A stretch of DNA of 64,000 bases from Afipia clevelandensis ATCC 49720 (GTDB lineage Bacteria > Pseudomonadota > Alphaproteobacteria > Rhizobiales > Xanthobacteraceae): contig NZ_KB375281.1 of the NCBI RefSeq assembly GCF_000336555.1, forward strand, positions 3,150,926 through 3,214,925, written 5' to 3'. A program made the position numbers and the translations under genes. This document shows, piece by piece, positions 53,870 to 62,570 of this stretch (position 1 is the stretch's first letter; the number at the start of each line of letters is the position of its first letter). The notes below the pieces were generated by a model, which searched no databases, was not told where the DNA came from, and saw only the letters and a program-made list of their open reading frames with translations.

Positions 53870-55261
53870 ATGGCTCAAGCCGTTCCGGCGCATGACAGTC
53901 ACGCATCCGCGTTACCGCAGACCTATCCGCCGCGTTCGGCAATCATCGGCTGGGTTCTGTTCGACTGGGCGGCCCAGCCATATTTCACGCTGATCACTAC
54001 ATTCGTGTTCGCGCCCTATTTCGCCTCGCGCGTCGCCTCCGATCCGGTCACGGGTCAGGCGAGTTGGGGATACGCGACGGCGGCGGCGGGTCTGGTCATC
54101 GCCTTGCTGTCGCCGGTGCTCGGCGCCATCGCCGATGCGGGCGGACGCCGCAAGCCGTGGATCGCGGTGTTCGGCGCGCTTCTGGTGATCGGTTCGTCGC
54201 TCATGTGGATCGGCAAGCCTGGCGATCCGTCGATCATCGTTCCGCTGCTGATCGCCTACGGGATCGCGACCGTCGGCGTCGAATTCGCGACCGTGTTCAA
54301 CAATGCGATGATGCCGACGCTGGTCCCGCCCGAGCGCATCGGACGATTGTCCGGCACCGGCTGGGCAACGGGATATGTCGGCGGAATCCTGAGTCTTGTT
54401 CTCGTGCTCGGGTTCATGGCGGCGAACCCTTCGACCGGCAAAACCCTGTTCGGACTGACGCCGATTCTCGGCCTCAATCCCGCAGCGTTTGAAGGCGACC
54501 GGCTGACCGGCCCGCTGACCGCGATCTGGTTCATGATCTTCGTGCTGCCGATGTTTCTGCTGACGCCCGATCATGCGGCGAAGGCACCGGCGCGCGGCGC
54601 TGTGCGTCAGGGCCTGCAGGAGCTGCGCGAAACGCTGGCGCGGCTGCCGAAGACGCCCTCTCTGCTGGCGTTCCTGATCGCCAACATGATCTATATGGAC
54701 GGCCTTGTCTCGCTGTTCGCTTTCGGCGGCATCTATGCGGCAGGCACGTTCGGCTGGAATACGATCCAGATCGGCACCTTCGGAATTCTGCTGGCGATCT
54801 CAGGCACGTTCGGTGCGTGGCTCGGCGGACGATTGGATGACAGGCTCGGTCCGAAAAAGGTGGTGGCCGGAAGCCTCGTGATCCTTCTCGCCGCGCTCGC
54901 CGCGATTCTCCTGATCGACCGCGATGCGATCTTCTTCATTCCGGTGCCGCCGCCGGTGCCGAACGGACCGCTGTTTGCTGCGCCGGCGGAGAAGGCCTAT
55001 CTCGCGCTCGGCTTTCTGATCGGCCTTGCCGCAGGTCCGATGCAGGCGGCGTCGCGCACCATGCTGATCCGTCTCGCGCCGAAAGACCGCATCACGCAAT
55101 GCTTCGGACTGTTTGCGCTCACGGGCAAGGTCACCGCGTTCTTCGGGCCGCTGCTGATCGGACTGGTGACCGATGCGGCAAACAGCCAGAAGGCCGGAAT
55201 GGCCGTTCTGGTGATCTTCTTCACGGCGGGCCTATTTTTGCTGAAGAGAGTTCGGGCCTAG
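53870..55261 (+). CDS. MFS transporter, UMF1 (Atg22-like) family
   Basis: A 463-residue membrane protein with about 11-12 helices. SAIIGWVLFDWAAQPYFTLITTFVFAPYFAS (shown in family form) is the UMF1/Atg22 helix 1 signature with FDWAxxPY. SPVLGAIADAGGRRKPWI and LGGRLDDRLGPKK are the conserved loops; LAAGPMQAASRTMLIRLAPKDRITQCFG matches the family C-terminal half. In yeast Atg22 exports amino acids from vacuoles; bacterial substrates are unknown. ATG at 53870; the frame is open to 53702 inside the ggt region. It converges on purH over an R1 repeat. Confidence 0.9.
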   Translation: MAQAVPAHDSHASALPQTYPPRSAIIGWVLFDWAAQPYFTLITTFVFAPYFASRVASDPVTGQASWGYATAAAGLVIALLSPVLGAIADAGGRRKPWIAVFGALLVIGSSLMWIGKPGDPSIIVPLLIAYGIATVGVEFATVFNNAMMPTLVPPERIGRLSGTGWATGYVGGILSLVLVLGFMAANPSTGKTLFGLTPILGLNPAAFEGDRLTGPLTAIWFMIFVLPMFLLTPDHAAKAPARGAVRQGLQELRETLARLPKTPSLLAFLIANMIYMDGLVSLFAFGGIYAAGTFGWNTIQIGTFGILLAISGTFGAWLGGRLDDRLGPKKVVAGSLVILLAALAAILLIDRDAIFFIPVPPPVPNGPLFAAPAEKAYLALGFLIGLAAGPMQAASRTMLIRLAPKDRITQCFGLFALTGKVTAFFGPLLIGLVTDAANSQKAGMAVLVIFFTAGLFLLKRVRA

Positions 55262-55284
55262 AGCCAGGCGTGAAATCAGCACCC

Positions 55285-55364
55285 GTCATTGCGAGGAGCA
55301 CTTGCGACGAAGCAATCCAGCTTTTTGGATTTAGAGTGGATTGCTTCGCTTCGCTCGCAATGAC
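55285..55364. repeat. Palindromic dispersed repeat (family R1)
   Basis: An 80-bp copy with GTCATTGCGAGGAGC and GCTCGCAATGAC ends, between the UMF1 transporter and the convergent purH, which ends three bases to the right. Confidence 0.87.
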
Positions 55365-55367
55365 GAT

Positions 55368-56960
55368 CTAATGCTTGAAATGCCGCGTGCCGGTGAAGAC
55401 CATGGCGATGCCATGGGCATCGGCGGCCTCGATCACCTCATTGTCGCGCATCGAACCGCCCGGCTGGACAACCGCAGTCGCCCCGGCCTCGATCGCCACC
55501 AAGAGTCCGTCGGCGAACGGGAAGAAGGCGTCGGACGCCACCACCGAACCTTTGGTCATCGGCGCGGCCAGTCCCAGTTCTTTCGCGGCATCTTCCGCCT
55601 TGCGCGCGGCGATTCGCGCGGAATCGACGCGGCTCATCTGGCCCGCGCCGATGCCGACAGTGGCGAGATCTTTTGCGTAGATGATGGTGTTGGATTTCAC
55701 ATGCTTGGCGACACGGAAGGCAAAACGCAGGTCGTTCAGTTCGGCTTCGGTCGGTGCGCGCCTGGTGACAGTCCTGAAGGTCATGTCGTCGACCACGGCG
55801 TTGTCGCGTGACTGCACCAGCAGCCCGCCGGCGACGGTCTTGGTCATCAGCCCGGCAGCGCGCGGATCGGGCAGGCCGCCCGCGAGCAGAAGGCGCAGAT
55901 TCTTGCGCTTGCCGATAATGGCGATGGCTTCGTCGGTTGCGTCGGGCGCGATAATGACTTCGGTGAAGATGCCGGCCACTGCATTGGCCGCATCCGCATC
56001 GAGCTTGCGGTTGAAGGCGATGATGCCGCCGTAAGCCGACGTCGAATCGCAGGCGAGCGCCTTGCGATAGGCGGCGGCGAGATCCGCGCCCTCGGCGACG
56101 CCGCAGGGATTGGCATGCTTGACAATGACGCAGGCCGCGGTGCGCTTGGCATCGAATTCCGCGACGGCTTCGTAGGCGGCATCGGTGTCGTTGATATTGT
56201 TGTAGGACAGTTCCTTGCCCTGCAACTGGCGCGCGGTGGCGACGCCGGGACGGCGTTCCGGCGACTTGTAGAACGATGCCTGCTGGTGCGGGTTTTCGCC
56301 ATAGCGCAGCGCCTGAATCAGCTTGCCGCCGAAGGCGCGGAAATCCGGCGCTTCGATTTTCAGTTGATCGGCGAACCAGTTCGAGATCGCGGCATCGTAG
56401 GCGGCCGTGCGCGCATAGGCTTTCTGCGCGAGTTTTTTGCGCAGCGACAGAGTTGTTGCGCCGTTGTTGCCGGCGAGTTCATCCAGCACGGCCTGATAGT
56501 CGGACGCCTCGACCACCACGGCGACGTCGTGATGATTTTTCGCCGCCGCGCGGATCATGGCCGGGCCGCCGATATCGATGTTCTCGATGCAGTCTTCTTC
56601 GGACGCGCCTTTATCGACGGTCGCCTCGAACGGATAGAGATTGACCACCAGAAGATCGATCGGCGCGATGCCGTGATCCTTCATGCTGCGGGTGTGATCG
56701 GCGTTGTCGCGGATCGCGAGCAGGCCGCCATGGACATTCGGATGCAGCGTCTTCACCCGCCCGTCCATCATCTCGGGAAAGCCGGTCAAATCCGACACGT
56801 CGCGGACCTTCAGCCCGGCGTCGGCGATGGCCCTGGCGGTGCCGCCGGTGGAAACCAGATCGATGCCCCGGTCTGAAAGCGCGCGGGCGAATTCGATCAG
56901 CCCGGATTTGTCGGAAACGGAAAGAAGGGCGCGCGTCACGCGGCGCGGGTGGTCAGCCAT
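55368..56960 (-). CDS. purH: AICAR transformylase / IMP cyclohydrolase
   Basis: Bifunctional enzyme for the last two steps of IMP synthesis. The 530-residue protein has the N-terminal MGS-like cyclohydrolase domain ([53 protein letters not shown]). The C-terminal transformylase has [44 protein letters not shown] and the catalytic-region [15 protein letters not shown]. The ATG at 56960 matches the family; the frame is open to 56999. Heparinase and rsmB lie upstream on the same strand with 143 bp and 247 bp gaps. Confidence 0.98.
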   Translation of the reverse strand: MADHPRRVTRALLSVSDKSGLIEFARALSDRGIDLVSTGGTARAIADAGLKVRDVSDLTGFPEMMDGRVKTLHPNVHGGLLAIRDNADHTRSMKDHGIAPIDLLVVNLYPFEATVDKGASEEDCIENIDIGGPAMIRAAAKNHHDVAVVVEASDYQAVLDELAGNNGATTLSLRKKLAQKAYARTAAYDAAISNWFADQLKIEAPDFRAFGGKLIQALRYGENPHQQASFYKSPERRPGVATARQLQGKELSYNNINDTDAAYEAVAEFDAKRTAACVIVKHANPCGVAEGADLAAAYRKALACDSTSAYGGIIAFNRKLDADAANAVAGIFTEVIIAPDATDEAIAIIGKRKNLRLLLAGGLPDPRAAGLMTKTVAGGLLVQSRDNAVVDDMTFRTVTRRAPTEAELNDLRFAFRVAKHVKSNTIIYAKDLATVGIGAGQMSRVDSARIAARKAEDAAKELGLAAPMTKGSVVASDAFFPFADGLLVAIEAGATAVVQPGGSMRDNEVIEAADAHGIAMVFTGTRHFKH

Positions 56961-57103
56961 GGAATGGGTCCTGGTTCGACGGATGCCGCCCGGTAGCACG
57001 GTTTTTCGCCGGGCAAAACCTCCAATCCATGTCGTTTTTGCAGCGAATTTTGCATGACCGCCGGTGTCGTGCCGGCGCAGGCCGGGACGAGGGGATTTGA
57101 TCC

Positions 57104-58858
57104 CTAAAGCGGCAATTCCGGCTCGCGGCGGGCATCGCGGCGGGCATTGGTGACAGACGCAGAGGCCGAGGAACGGCTGAAACTCCAGCGCACGCTTGGT
57201 GAGTCCGCGCGGTGCTGCCGGATCACGATCTGGGAGGTGCGGCGCGGCCCGTCGGACCCGGCGAGAAACACGCTGTCTTCCAGGTCGACCTTGTCGTTTG
57301 GGGCCTCGAAGGTCCAGACCTCTCGATTGGGCAGCACCAGCATCACGCCATGGGCGTCGGTGAGGCGGTTGGCCTTGACCGACGGGTGCAGGTGAAAGCG
57401 CAGCACGTAGTCGTCAGGTTTGTTGCGCGTTGACGAGCCCGAGGCGTTCAGCAGCGTGTCTTCGCCGTCGAGCCGGGTGCCGTCGGCGGACAGCGTCAGG
57501 CTGCGCTGATGCACGACGCCGAACTGCCGCGCATAGGCATCGTGGGTCGCGGTGAGCTGAATGCTGTCGTTATCCGCCTCGCGGACGACACCGACATTGG
57601 ACGGGCCGGAGACAATCGGCGCGCCCTGCAGCATCCGTTTCATCGCCGGCAGTTCGATGAACTGGCACGACGAGGTGTCGTGACAGATCAGGGTGGAATG
57701 CGCGGCCGTCGAGCGCGCGAAGGCGCGCCAGTTGTCGCGGCCGGTGGAGGGAATTCCGCAATTGACCACAATGCGGCCGGTGCCGGACGAGAGTTCGAAC
57801 GACAGGCATCCGGCATGGGCGTCGCGGCTCACCGCGGGCGGCGGCGGCGTGCCGGTGTCCATGATGAGAGCGGTCGCGCCGGCGTCGAGGCGCTGGAAGC
57901 CCGAATGCGGCATGTTCGACATCGGAGTGCCGTGGGTGTCGTCATAGGCCAGCAACGTCGCAAGCAGGCCCGAGGGCGCGCTGCTCATGCCGTTGAACAG
58001 TGCGAAGCTGCCGTCGCCGTGCCGGAAGAAGCGCAACATCGGCATCATGCGGTCGATAGCGTTGAGCAGCGCAGGCGGCGGTGCGATGTTGCGCGCGGTG
58101 TAAGTCTGGCGCAGGGGCAGCAGATCCGGCAGCAGTTCGATCAGTGCGCCGGGATTGCGTGAAATATGCCCTCCGTCGGGAAGCAACTGGCGCTGCAATT
58201 CGTCGGACAATTTGCGCGACGCCGACTTGATGTGCTTGGCCTGATTGGCGAGGCACAGCGAGGCATAACACAGCGCGATCAGCACCTGCAGGCGCGGCAC
58301 GCCGTCCGGAATATCCACCATCGTATAGCGCAGATAGCGAATCTCGCGGGTCAGGCTGCGCAGGAAGCGGCGATAGAATTTTCCGTCGGCATCGTTCAGC
58401 ACCAGCGGCGCTTGCGACAGCAGCGAGATCACCCGCCGCGCCAGCACGTCCGCGCGCCAGCCGATGCCGCGCTTGCGGATCGGCTTTGAAATCCAGTCGT
58501 CGATCAGCGCGCGGGCATTGGCGCGGGTGATCGCCGAATCGGCGGCGCGCAGATGGCGCAGCCAGCCGAAGCCGAGCAGGTTGGATTCCCAGTCGTCCGA
58601 CGGCGGATCGAGTTCAAAAATCGAGCGGCCGTGCGAGGTGACGATTTTGCCCGCGAACACGAAGCGCCCGGCATAGATTTCGGAGGCGCGGGTGGCGTCG
58701 ACGGTGCGCAGGTCGTTAGGTGCGATCAGCAACCGGTCGGTGCGGCCGGGCCAGAACCGCGACAGCGCGACCGATTGCCCGCTGGCGCGCGCCAGCACGG
58801 ACCGCGCGGCGCGGCCCAGCAAAAGCGATGAAATGCGTCGTCGGTAAGCGACCGCCAC
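57104..58858 (-). CDS. Heparinase II/III family protein
   Basis: A 584-residue protein with an N-terminal alpha-alpha toroid (about 60-330, [49 protein letters not shown]) and a C-terminal beta-sandwich Heparinase_II/III domain (about 340-560, [53 protein letters not shown]). The C-terminal His and Asp/Tyr residues resemble polysaccharide lyases, but no signal peptide is clear. In alphaproteobacteria this gene sits beside rsmB and purH and its substrate is unknown. The GTG at 58858 with AGGG upstream is my preferred start; the frame is open to 59017. Confidence 0.85.
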   Translation of the reverse strand: MAVAYRRRISSLLLGRAARSVLARASGQSVALSRFWPGRTDRLLIAPNDLRTVDATRASEIYAGRFVFAGKIVTSHGRSIFELDPPSDDWESNLLGFGWLRHLRAADSAITRANARALIDDWISKPIRKRGIGWRADVLARRVISLLSQAPLVLNDADGKFYRRFLRSLTREIRYLRYTMVDIPDGVPRLQVLIALCYASLCLANQAKHIKSASRKLSDELQRQLLPDGGHISRNPGALIELLPDLLPLRQTYTARNIAPPPALLNAIDRMMPMLRFFRHGDGSFALFNGMSSAPSGLLATLLAYDDTHGTPMSNMPHSGFQRLDAGATALIMDTGTPPPPAVSRDAHAGCLSFELSSGTGRIVVNCGIPSTGRDNWRAFARSTAAHSTLICHDTSSCQFIELPAMKRMLQGAPIVSGPSNVGVVREADNDSIQLTATHDAYARQFGVVHQRSLTLSADGTRLDGEDTLLNASGSSTRNKPDDYVLRFHLHPSVKANRLTDAHGVMLVLPNREVWTFEAPNDKVDLEDSVFLAGSDGPRRTSQIVIRQHRADSPSVRWSFSRSSASASVTNARRDARREPELPL

Positions 58859-59105
58859 CTGCGCCCTGTCCCTGATCGCGCCGGCGGTGTCCCCGCCGCC
58901 AGCGCTGACCGTTCCCCATGAACCGAGTGAGACCCGCGCGGGATACCGTCTCCCGGCTGCGAGAATCTTTGCGCACCGTTGTAATCCGGAAATGCCCGCA
59001 AGGCACCCCCAACACATATCCCAGTAATTTCAGTGAAATCCGCCGATGAGGACCGCAAAAGCCAAGGAAGGCTTCGGGCAATCGCGAATCACTTGCCGCG
59101 CAGGG

Positions 59106-60449
59106 TCAGGATTTGACGAGGCGCGCGGCGAAGAAGCCGTCGAGGCCGCCGAGGCGCGAATCAGGATGGGCGAGATGGGAGGGCAGGGTGCGGATGTCGC
59201 CGTCGGCGGTCACGATTTCATCGAGCCCGGCGACTTCATCGCGGCCGACCGGCATGCGGCGCAGACCCGGTTCGCTGGCGAGAATGCTGGCGATGGCCTG
59301 CTCGCCCTCCTCGGGTTCCAGCGAACAGGTGCAGTAAACCAGAGTTCCGCCGGGCTTCAGCAGGGTGGCGGCCTTCTGCAGCATGCGCTTCTGGACCGCG
59401 GCGAGGGCGCCGATGTCGGACTCCTGTTTGAGCCAGGCCACATCCGGATGCCGCCGGATGGTGCCGGTTGCGGCACACGGCGCGTCGATCAGCACGCCGT
59501 CGAACAGGTCGCCGGATTGCCACTCGGTCGCGTCCGCAACCGCCGTCTCCGCCTCAAGCGAAAGGCGCGCCAGATTTTCGCGCAGACGCGCCACGCGGTT
59601 GGGCGAGCGGTCGACAGCGGTGACCCGCGCGCCGGCGTGAATCAGTTGCGCGGTCTTGCCCCCGGGCGCAGCGCAAAGATCCACAACGCTCTTGTCCTTG
59701 ATATCGCCGAACAGACGGGCCGGGATCGCGGCGGCGGCGTCCTGCACCCACCACGCGCCTTCGTTGAATCCGGGAAGCGTGGTGACCGAGCCATGCAGCA
59801 GCGTCCGCACCGTGCCGGTGGCGAGCGCTTCGCCATGCAGGCGCGCCGCCCAATTGTCCGGATCGGATTTGACGGTGAGGTCCAGCGCCGGCTCGACGCC
59901 GATGGCGGCGGCCATGGCGCGCGTGGTGTCTTCGCCATAGGCCGCGATCCAGCGCGCCACCAGCCACGGCGGCAGATCGAGCATCTGCGATTGCACTTCC
60001 TCGATCAGCGGCTGGCCTTCGCGCGCGCAGCGCCGCAGCACCGCGTTGACAAGGCCCGCGTACTTCGCCGCGCGCCGATCCGCCTGCACAAGGCGGACCG
60101 ATAGATCGACCGCGGCATGATCGGGAACATCCATCCACAGAATCTGCGCGGCGCCGATCAGAAGCGCGCTTTGCGCGCGGGGCGCGTCACTCGGAATGCC
60201 GCGGTCGAGCAGGCGCGACAGCACATGGCCGAGCGTGCCGAGCCGCCGCAGGATGGTTGCAACCAGGCGGCGCATCAGCGCGCGGTCGCGATCCGCAAGC
60301 GTTTTCAGTCCCGGATGTGCGCCCGGGCCGTCGAGCTGATCGTCGAGCATGCGATGCTTGTGCAGAACGCCGTCAAGAATGTCGGCCGCGATCCTGCGCG
60401 CTGCGAGGCCGGGTACCTCGGTGGGCGGGACAAATCTCGAAGGCTTCAT
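59106..60449 (-). CDS. rsmB: RsmB/NOP family 16S rRNA (cytosine-C5) methyltransferase
   Basis: SAM-dependent methyltransferase for a cytosine in 16S rRNA (C967 in E. coli). The 447-residue protein has an N-terminal NusB-like RNA-binding domain (AARRIAADILDGVLHKHRML, AADRRAAKYAGLVNAVLRR) and the catalytic domain: VVDLCAAPGGKTAQLIHAGA (SAM), LIDAPCAATGTIRRHPDVAW (motif IV, Cys for product release) and LVYCTCSLEPEEGEQ (motif VI, nucleophile Cys). The ATG at 60449 gives MKPSRFVPPTEVPGLA. The frame extends to 60515 with a Cys-rich stretch, less likely to be coding. Confidence 0.92.
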   Translation of the reverse strand: MKPSRFVPPTEVPGLAARRIAADILDGVLHKHRMLDDQLDGPGAHPGLKTLADRDRALMRRLVATILRRLGTLGHVLSRLLDRGIPSDAPRAQSALLIGAAQILWMDVPDHAAVDLSVRLVQADRRAAKYAGLVNAVLRRCAREGQPLIEEVQSQMLDLPPWLVARWIAAYGEDTTRAMAAAIGVEPALDLTVKSDPDNWAARLHGEALATGTVRTLLHGSVTTLPGFNEGAWWVQDAAAAIPARLFGDIKDKSVVDLCAAPGGKTAQLIHAGARVTAVDRSPNRVARLRENLARLSLEAETAVADATEWQSGDLFDGVLIDAPCAATGTIRRHPDVAWLKQESDIGALAAVQKRMLQKAATLLKPGGTLVYCTCSLEPEEGEQAIASILASEPGLRRMPVGRDEVAGLDEIVTADGDIRTLPSHLAHPDSRLGGLDGFFAARLVKS

Positions 60450-60689
60450 GCAGCAAAAACATTCTTTGGCGGGACAGGCGCAACGGATATCGCACCGGAG
60501 GCAAAGCTGTGACACCGGAATATGCCAAATGTAAGAATTGCGGCTTGCTCGAATTGTCTTGTCTTCAAAATGTAAACTGGTTCACAGACGGGCGGTCGCT
60601 GTCGTGATACGGATCGCCCGCGGGCCTTGATCAGGCGTCGCGCCTCTCTAGATTCCAGTTTCGGCTCTGACCATCCGGGAGTGTCAGCC

Positions 60690-60908
60690 ATGAATGATGA
60701 CCCGTCACGCTTACATCCTGTCGATGCCGATCCTGCCCCAGCGCGAAAGCCATTGTCGCCGCAGGCCCAGCGTGCGCTCGCCGAGGCCGAAGAACGGCGC
60801 AAGGCCGCGCAGGCCGATTCTCGGGCGAAAGAGATTCAGGGTCCGAAGGGGCCTGAACCCACCCGCTATGGCGATTGGGAAGTGAAGGGCATCGCTTCGG
60901 ACTTTTGA
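60690..60908 (+). CDS. DUF1674 protein (succinate dehydrogenase assembly factor 4 / SdhAF4-like)
   Basis: A 72-residue protein: a disordered Pro/Ala/Arg-rich first part and the conserved C-terminal motif RYGDWEVKGIASDF, which defines DUF1674 (eukaryotic SDHAF4/Sdh8). The mitochondrial member binds flavinated SdhA and shields it until complex II is assembled, so a similar role is inferred here. No sdh genes are in this window. The ATG at 60690 is the likely start; upstream ATGs in frame at 60627 would add an Arg-rich stretch not conserved in the family. It is divergent from rsmB. Confidence 0.86.
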   Translation: MNDDPSRLHPVDADPAPARKPLSPQAQRALAEAEERRKAAQADSRAKEIQGPKGPEPTRYGDWEVKGIASDF

Positions 60909-60969
60909 TCTTACGTAGGACTACGGATCGTACGGATCGCGCTTGCGGCCGGGTGTGTTTTAGTCCTAT

Positions 60970-60989
60970 TCTAGGTATATGATCCTAGA
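60970..60989. promoter_or_regulatory. Inverted repeat overlapping the nuclease start codon
   Basis: TCTAGG at 60970-60975 and CCTAGA at 60984-60989 flank eight bases that include the ATG (60979). It could be an operator or an RNA hairpin hiding the start. Confidence 0.4.
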
Positions 60990-61584
60990 TCGACCTATTC
61001 AAAGAACAGCGGGGCGTTCGCTACCACGCCGCCGGACCACGCCCGGTGCGCCGGTCTGGCCGTTCGCGCTGATTTTCGTGACCGGCATTGCGTGTGGAAC
61101 CGCGATCCCGGGCCGGGACCGCCTGCCGTGGGCGGGAGTTCCCGAACGGTCAGCCGGGCCAAGCGTCCCGCCGCCATTACCCTCGCCCACATGGAGCCGC
61201 GACGGCAATACCAGTGTGCGTCATTCCGTCGAGGTGATGCGTGTGATCGACGGCGACACGTTCGAGGCGCGGGTGCATCTGTGGCCCGGGCTCGAAATGA
61301 TAACGCGGGTGCGGCTGCGCGGGATCGACGCCCCGGAAATGAAGGGCGCATGCGCGGAGGAAATGCGCATGGCGGAAACGGCGAGCGAAGCGCTACGCGC
61401 GCAACTCGCCGATGGCGATGTGACGATCTTCAATATCGGACCTGACAAATACAACGGCCGCGTGGTGGCAGACGTTGCGACACGCCGCACGCCGAATGTG
61501 TCGTCGGCATTGCTGGCTGCCGGGCATGCGCGTCCCTATCAGGGCGGCAGACGCGGCGGGTGGTGCATGGCGTCAGCGAGATGA
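60979..61584 (+). CDS. Thermonuclease (SNase)-like protein with N-terminal membrane segment
   Basis: A 201-residue protein with a short basic start, one hydrophobic segment (VWPFALIFVTGIACGTAI, about 26-43), a Pro/Ser linker and an SNase-type OB-fold domain (about 80-190). The catalytic motifs RVIDGDTFEARV (Asp), TRVRLRGIDAPEMKG (Arg and metal Asp) and GPDKYNGRVVADV (Arg) match staphylococcal nuclease. It probably is a secreted or membrane-anchored Ca-dependent nuclease. The C-terminus is short (GWCMASAR). It is 70 bp after the SdhAF4-like gene; the ATG sits within an inverted repeat. Confidence 0.85.
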   Translation: MILDRPIQRTAGRSLPRRRTTPGAPVWPFALIFVTGIACGTAIPGRDRLPWAGVPERSAGPSVPPPLPSPTWSRDGNTSVRHSVEVMRVIDGDTFEARVHLWPGLEMITRVRLRGIDAPEMKGACAEEMRMAETASEALRAQLADGDVTIFNIGPDKYNGRVVADVATRRTPNVSSALLAAGHARPYQGGRRGGWCMASAR

Positions 61585-61617
61585 CGGTTGGCGAGGTTGC
61601 CGGCAGGAATTCGCAGC

Positions 61618-61695
61618 GTCATTGCGAGGAGCGCAGCGACGAAGCAATCGAGTCATTCCTTAAAGAATGGATTGCTTCGCTTCGCTCGCAATGAC
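61618..61695. repeat. Palindromic dispersed repeat (family R1)
   Basis: A 78-bp copy with GTCATTGCGAGGAGCG and GCTCGCAATGAC ends, between the convergent nuclease-like and L,D-transpeptidase genes. Confidence 0.87.
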
Positions 61696-61726
61696 GCGGC
61701 ATCTTGACATCGGAATGGTGCGGCAA

Positions 61727-62248
61727 TCACCGCGAGGTGACGATCACCGGCGTGCCGACCTCGACGCGGTTGAAGAGATCGCTGATGTCCTGATTGTACA
61801 TCCGCACACAGCCGTACGAAACATAGCCGCCGACCGAGTTTGGACGGTTGGTGCCGTGAATGGCGTACTCTCCCCCGGCCAGCGTCATGGCCGCAACGCC
61901 CATCGGATTGGACGGCGAGCCGCCGGGGATCACATCGGGAATGTTCGGATTGTCACGCTTCACATCCGCCGGTGGCGACCATGCGGGCTGGCGATACTTT
62001 CCGTCGATGCGGGTGGCGCCGGCCCATTGCTTGCCGGCCTTGCCGACCCCGACCGGATAACGCAGCGCCTGCCCTTCGCCGAGTATGAGATACAGCCGGC
62101 GTTCGTTGGTCTTCACCACGATAGTTCCCGGCGCATAGCCGTGGGGAGAAGCCACCACCGACGGCGCTGCCTGCGCGGTCATGCCGGACAATCCCGTTGC
62201 CGAAAATGCAACGGTGGCCGCCAGGATCATCGTCAGTTTACGCACCAT
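61727..62248 (-). CDS. Periplasmic L,D-transpeptidase (ErfK/YbiS type)
   Basis: A 173-residue secreted YkuD enzyme that can form 3-3 peptidoglycan crosslinks or attach Braun-type lipoprotein. It has a signal peptide (KLTMILAATVAFSATGLSG, AxA site near TAQA), an RRLYLILGEGQALRYPVGVG core and the catalytic motif HGTNRPNSVGGYVSYGCVRM with nucleophile Cys in SYGCVRM. Two ATGs (62251 and 62248) compete; GGAGG spacing favours 62248. It converges on the nuclease gene across an R1 repeat. A second YkuD gene of another subgroup is at 25867. Confidence 0.93.
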   Translation of the reverse strand: MVRKLTMILAATVAFSATGLSGMTAQAAPSVVASPHGYAPGTIVVKTNERRLYLILGEGQALRYPVGVGKAGKQWAGATRIDGKYRQPAWSPPADVKRDNPNIPDVIPGGSPSNPMGVAAMTLAGGEYAIHGTNRPNSVGGYVSYGCVRMYNQDISDLFNRVEVGTPVIVTSR

Positions 62249-62570
62249 CATCGCCTCCAGTTTGCCGGTCGTGCGGACTTTCGGGCACGCCATCCTGCCG
62301 GAGAGGTTTCAACAGCACCTTATCGCCGGGTGTAGAAGGCTGGCCGCGCGGCGCAAAAAAGAAAATTCCGGCGGCAAAGTAAATGCCCGGGAAACAACAC
62401 CCGGCTTCAAACGGCCCGGCGCAGGTGACATTTTTGTGAGATCGCGCGCCGGAGCCGATGGCTCCGGCGCGTTTTGCGGAACCTGCACGGGCGACGGTTA
62501 TCACCGCTCAAAAACACGGGGCCGCGCTGCATGGCAGAACGGCCCCGGCGTCTGTTCAAAGCCGAACGAC
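62249..62570. other. Intergenic region upstream of the L,D-transpeptidase
   Basis: These 322 bp hold the promoter of the L,D-transpeptidase, a strong GC palindrome at 62446-62470 (GCGCCGGAGCC, GAT, GGCTCCGGCGC) followed by GTTTT on the plus strand, and the acs terminator at 62510-62547. No gene is visible. Confidence 0.65.
62510..62547 (-). terminator. Intrinsic terminator after acs
   Basis: On the minus strand CGGGGCCG pairs with CGGCCCCG around a 15-base loop and is followed by TGTTTTTG. It lies about 25 bp after the acs stop. Confidence 0.7.

Noticed and set aside
44059-55261. The accessory block considered as a genomic island inserted at tRNA-Gly
   Set aside because: No integrase, no duplicated tRNA 3' end and no composition break are visible; codon style matches the neighbours.
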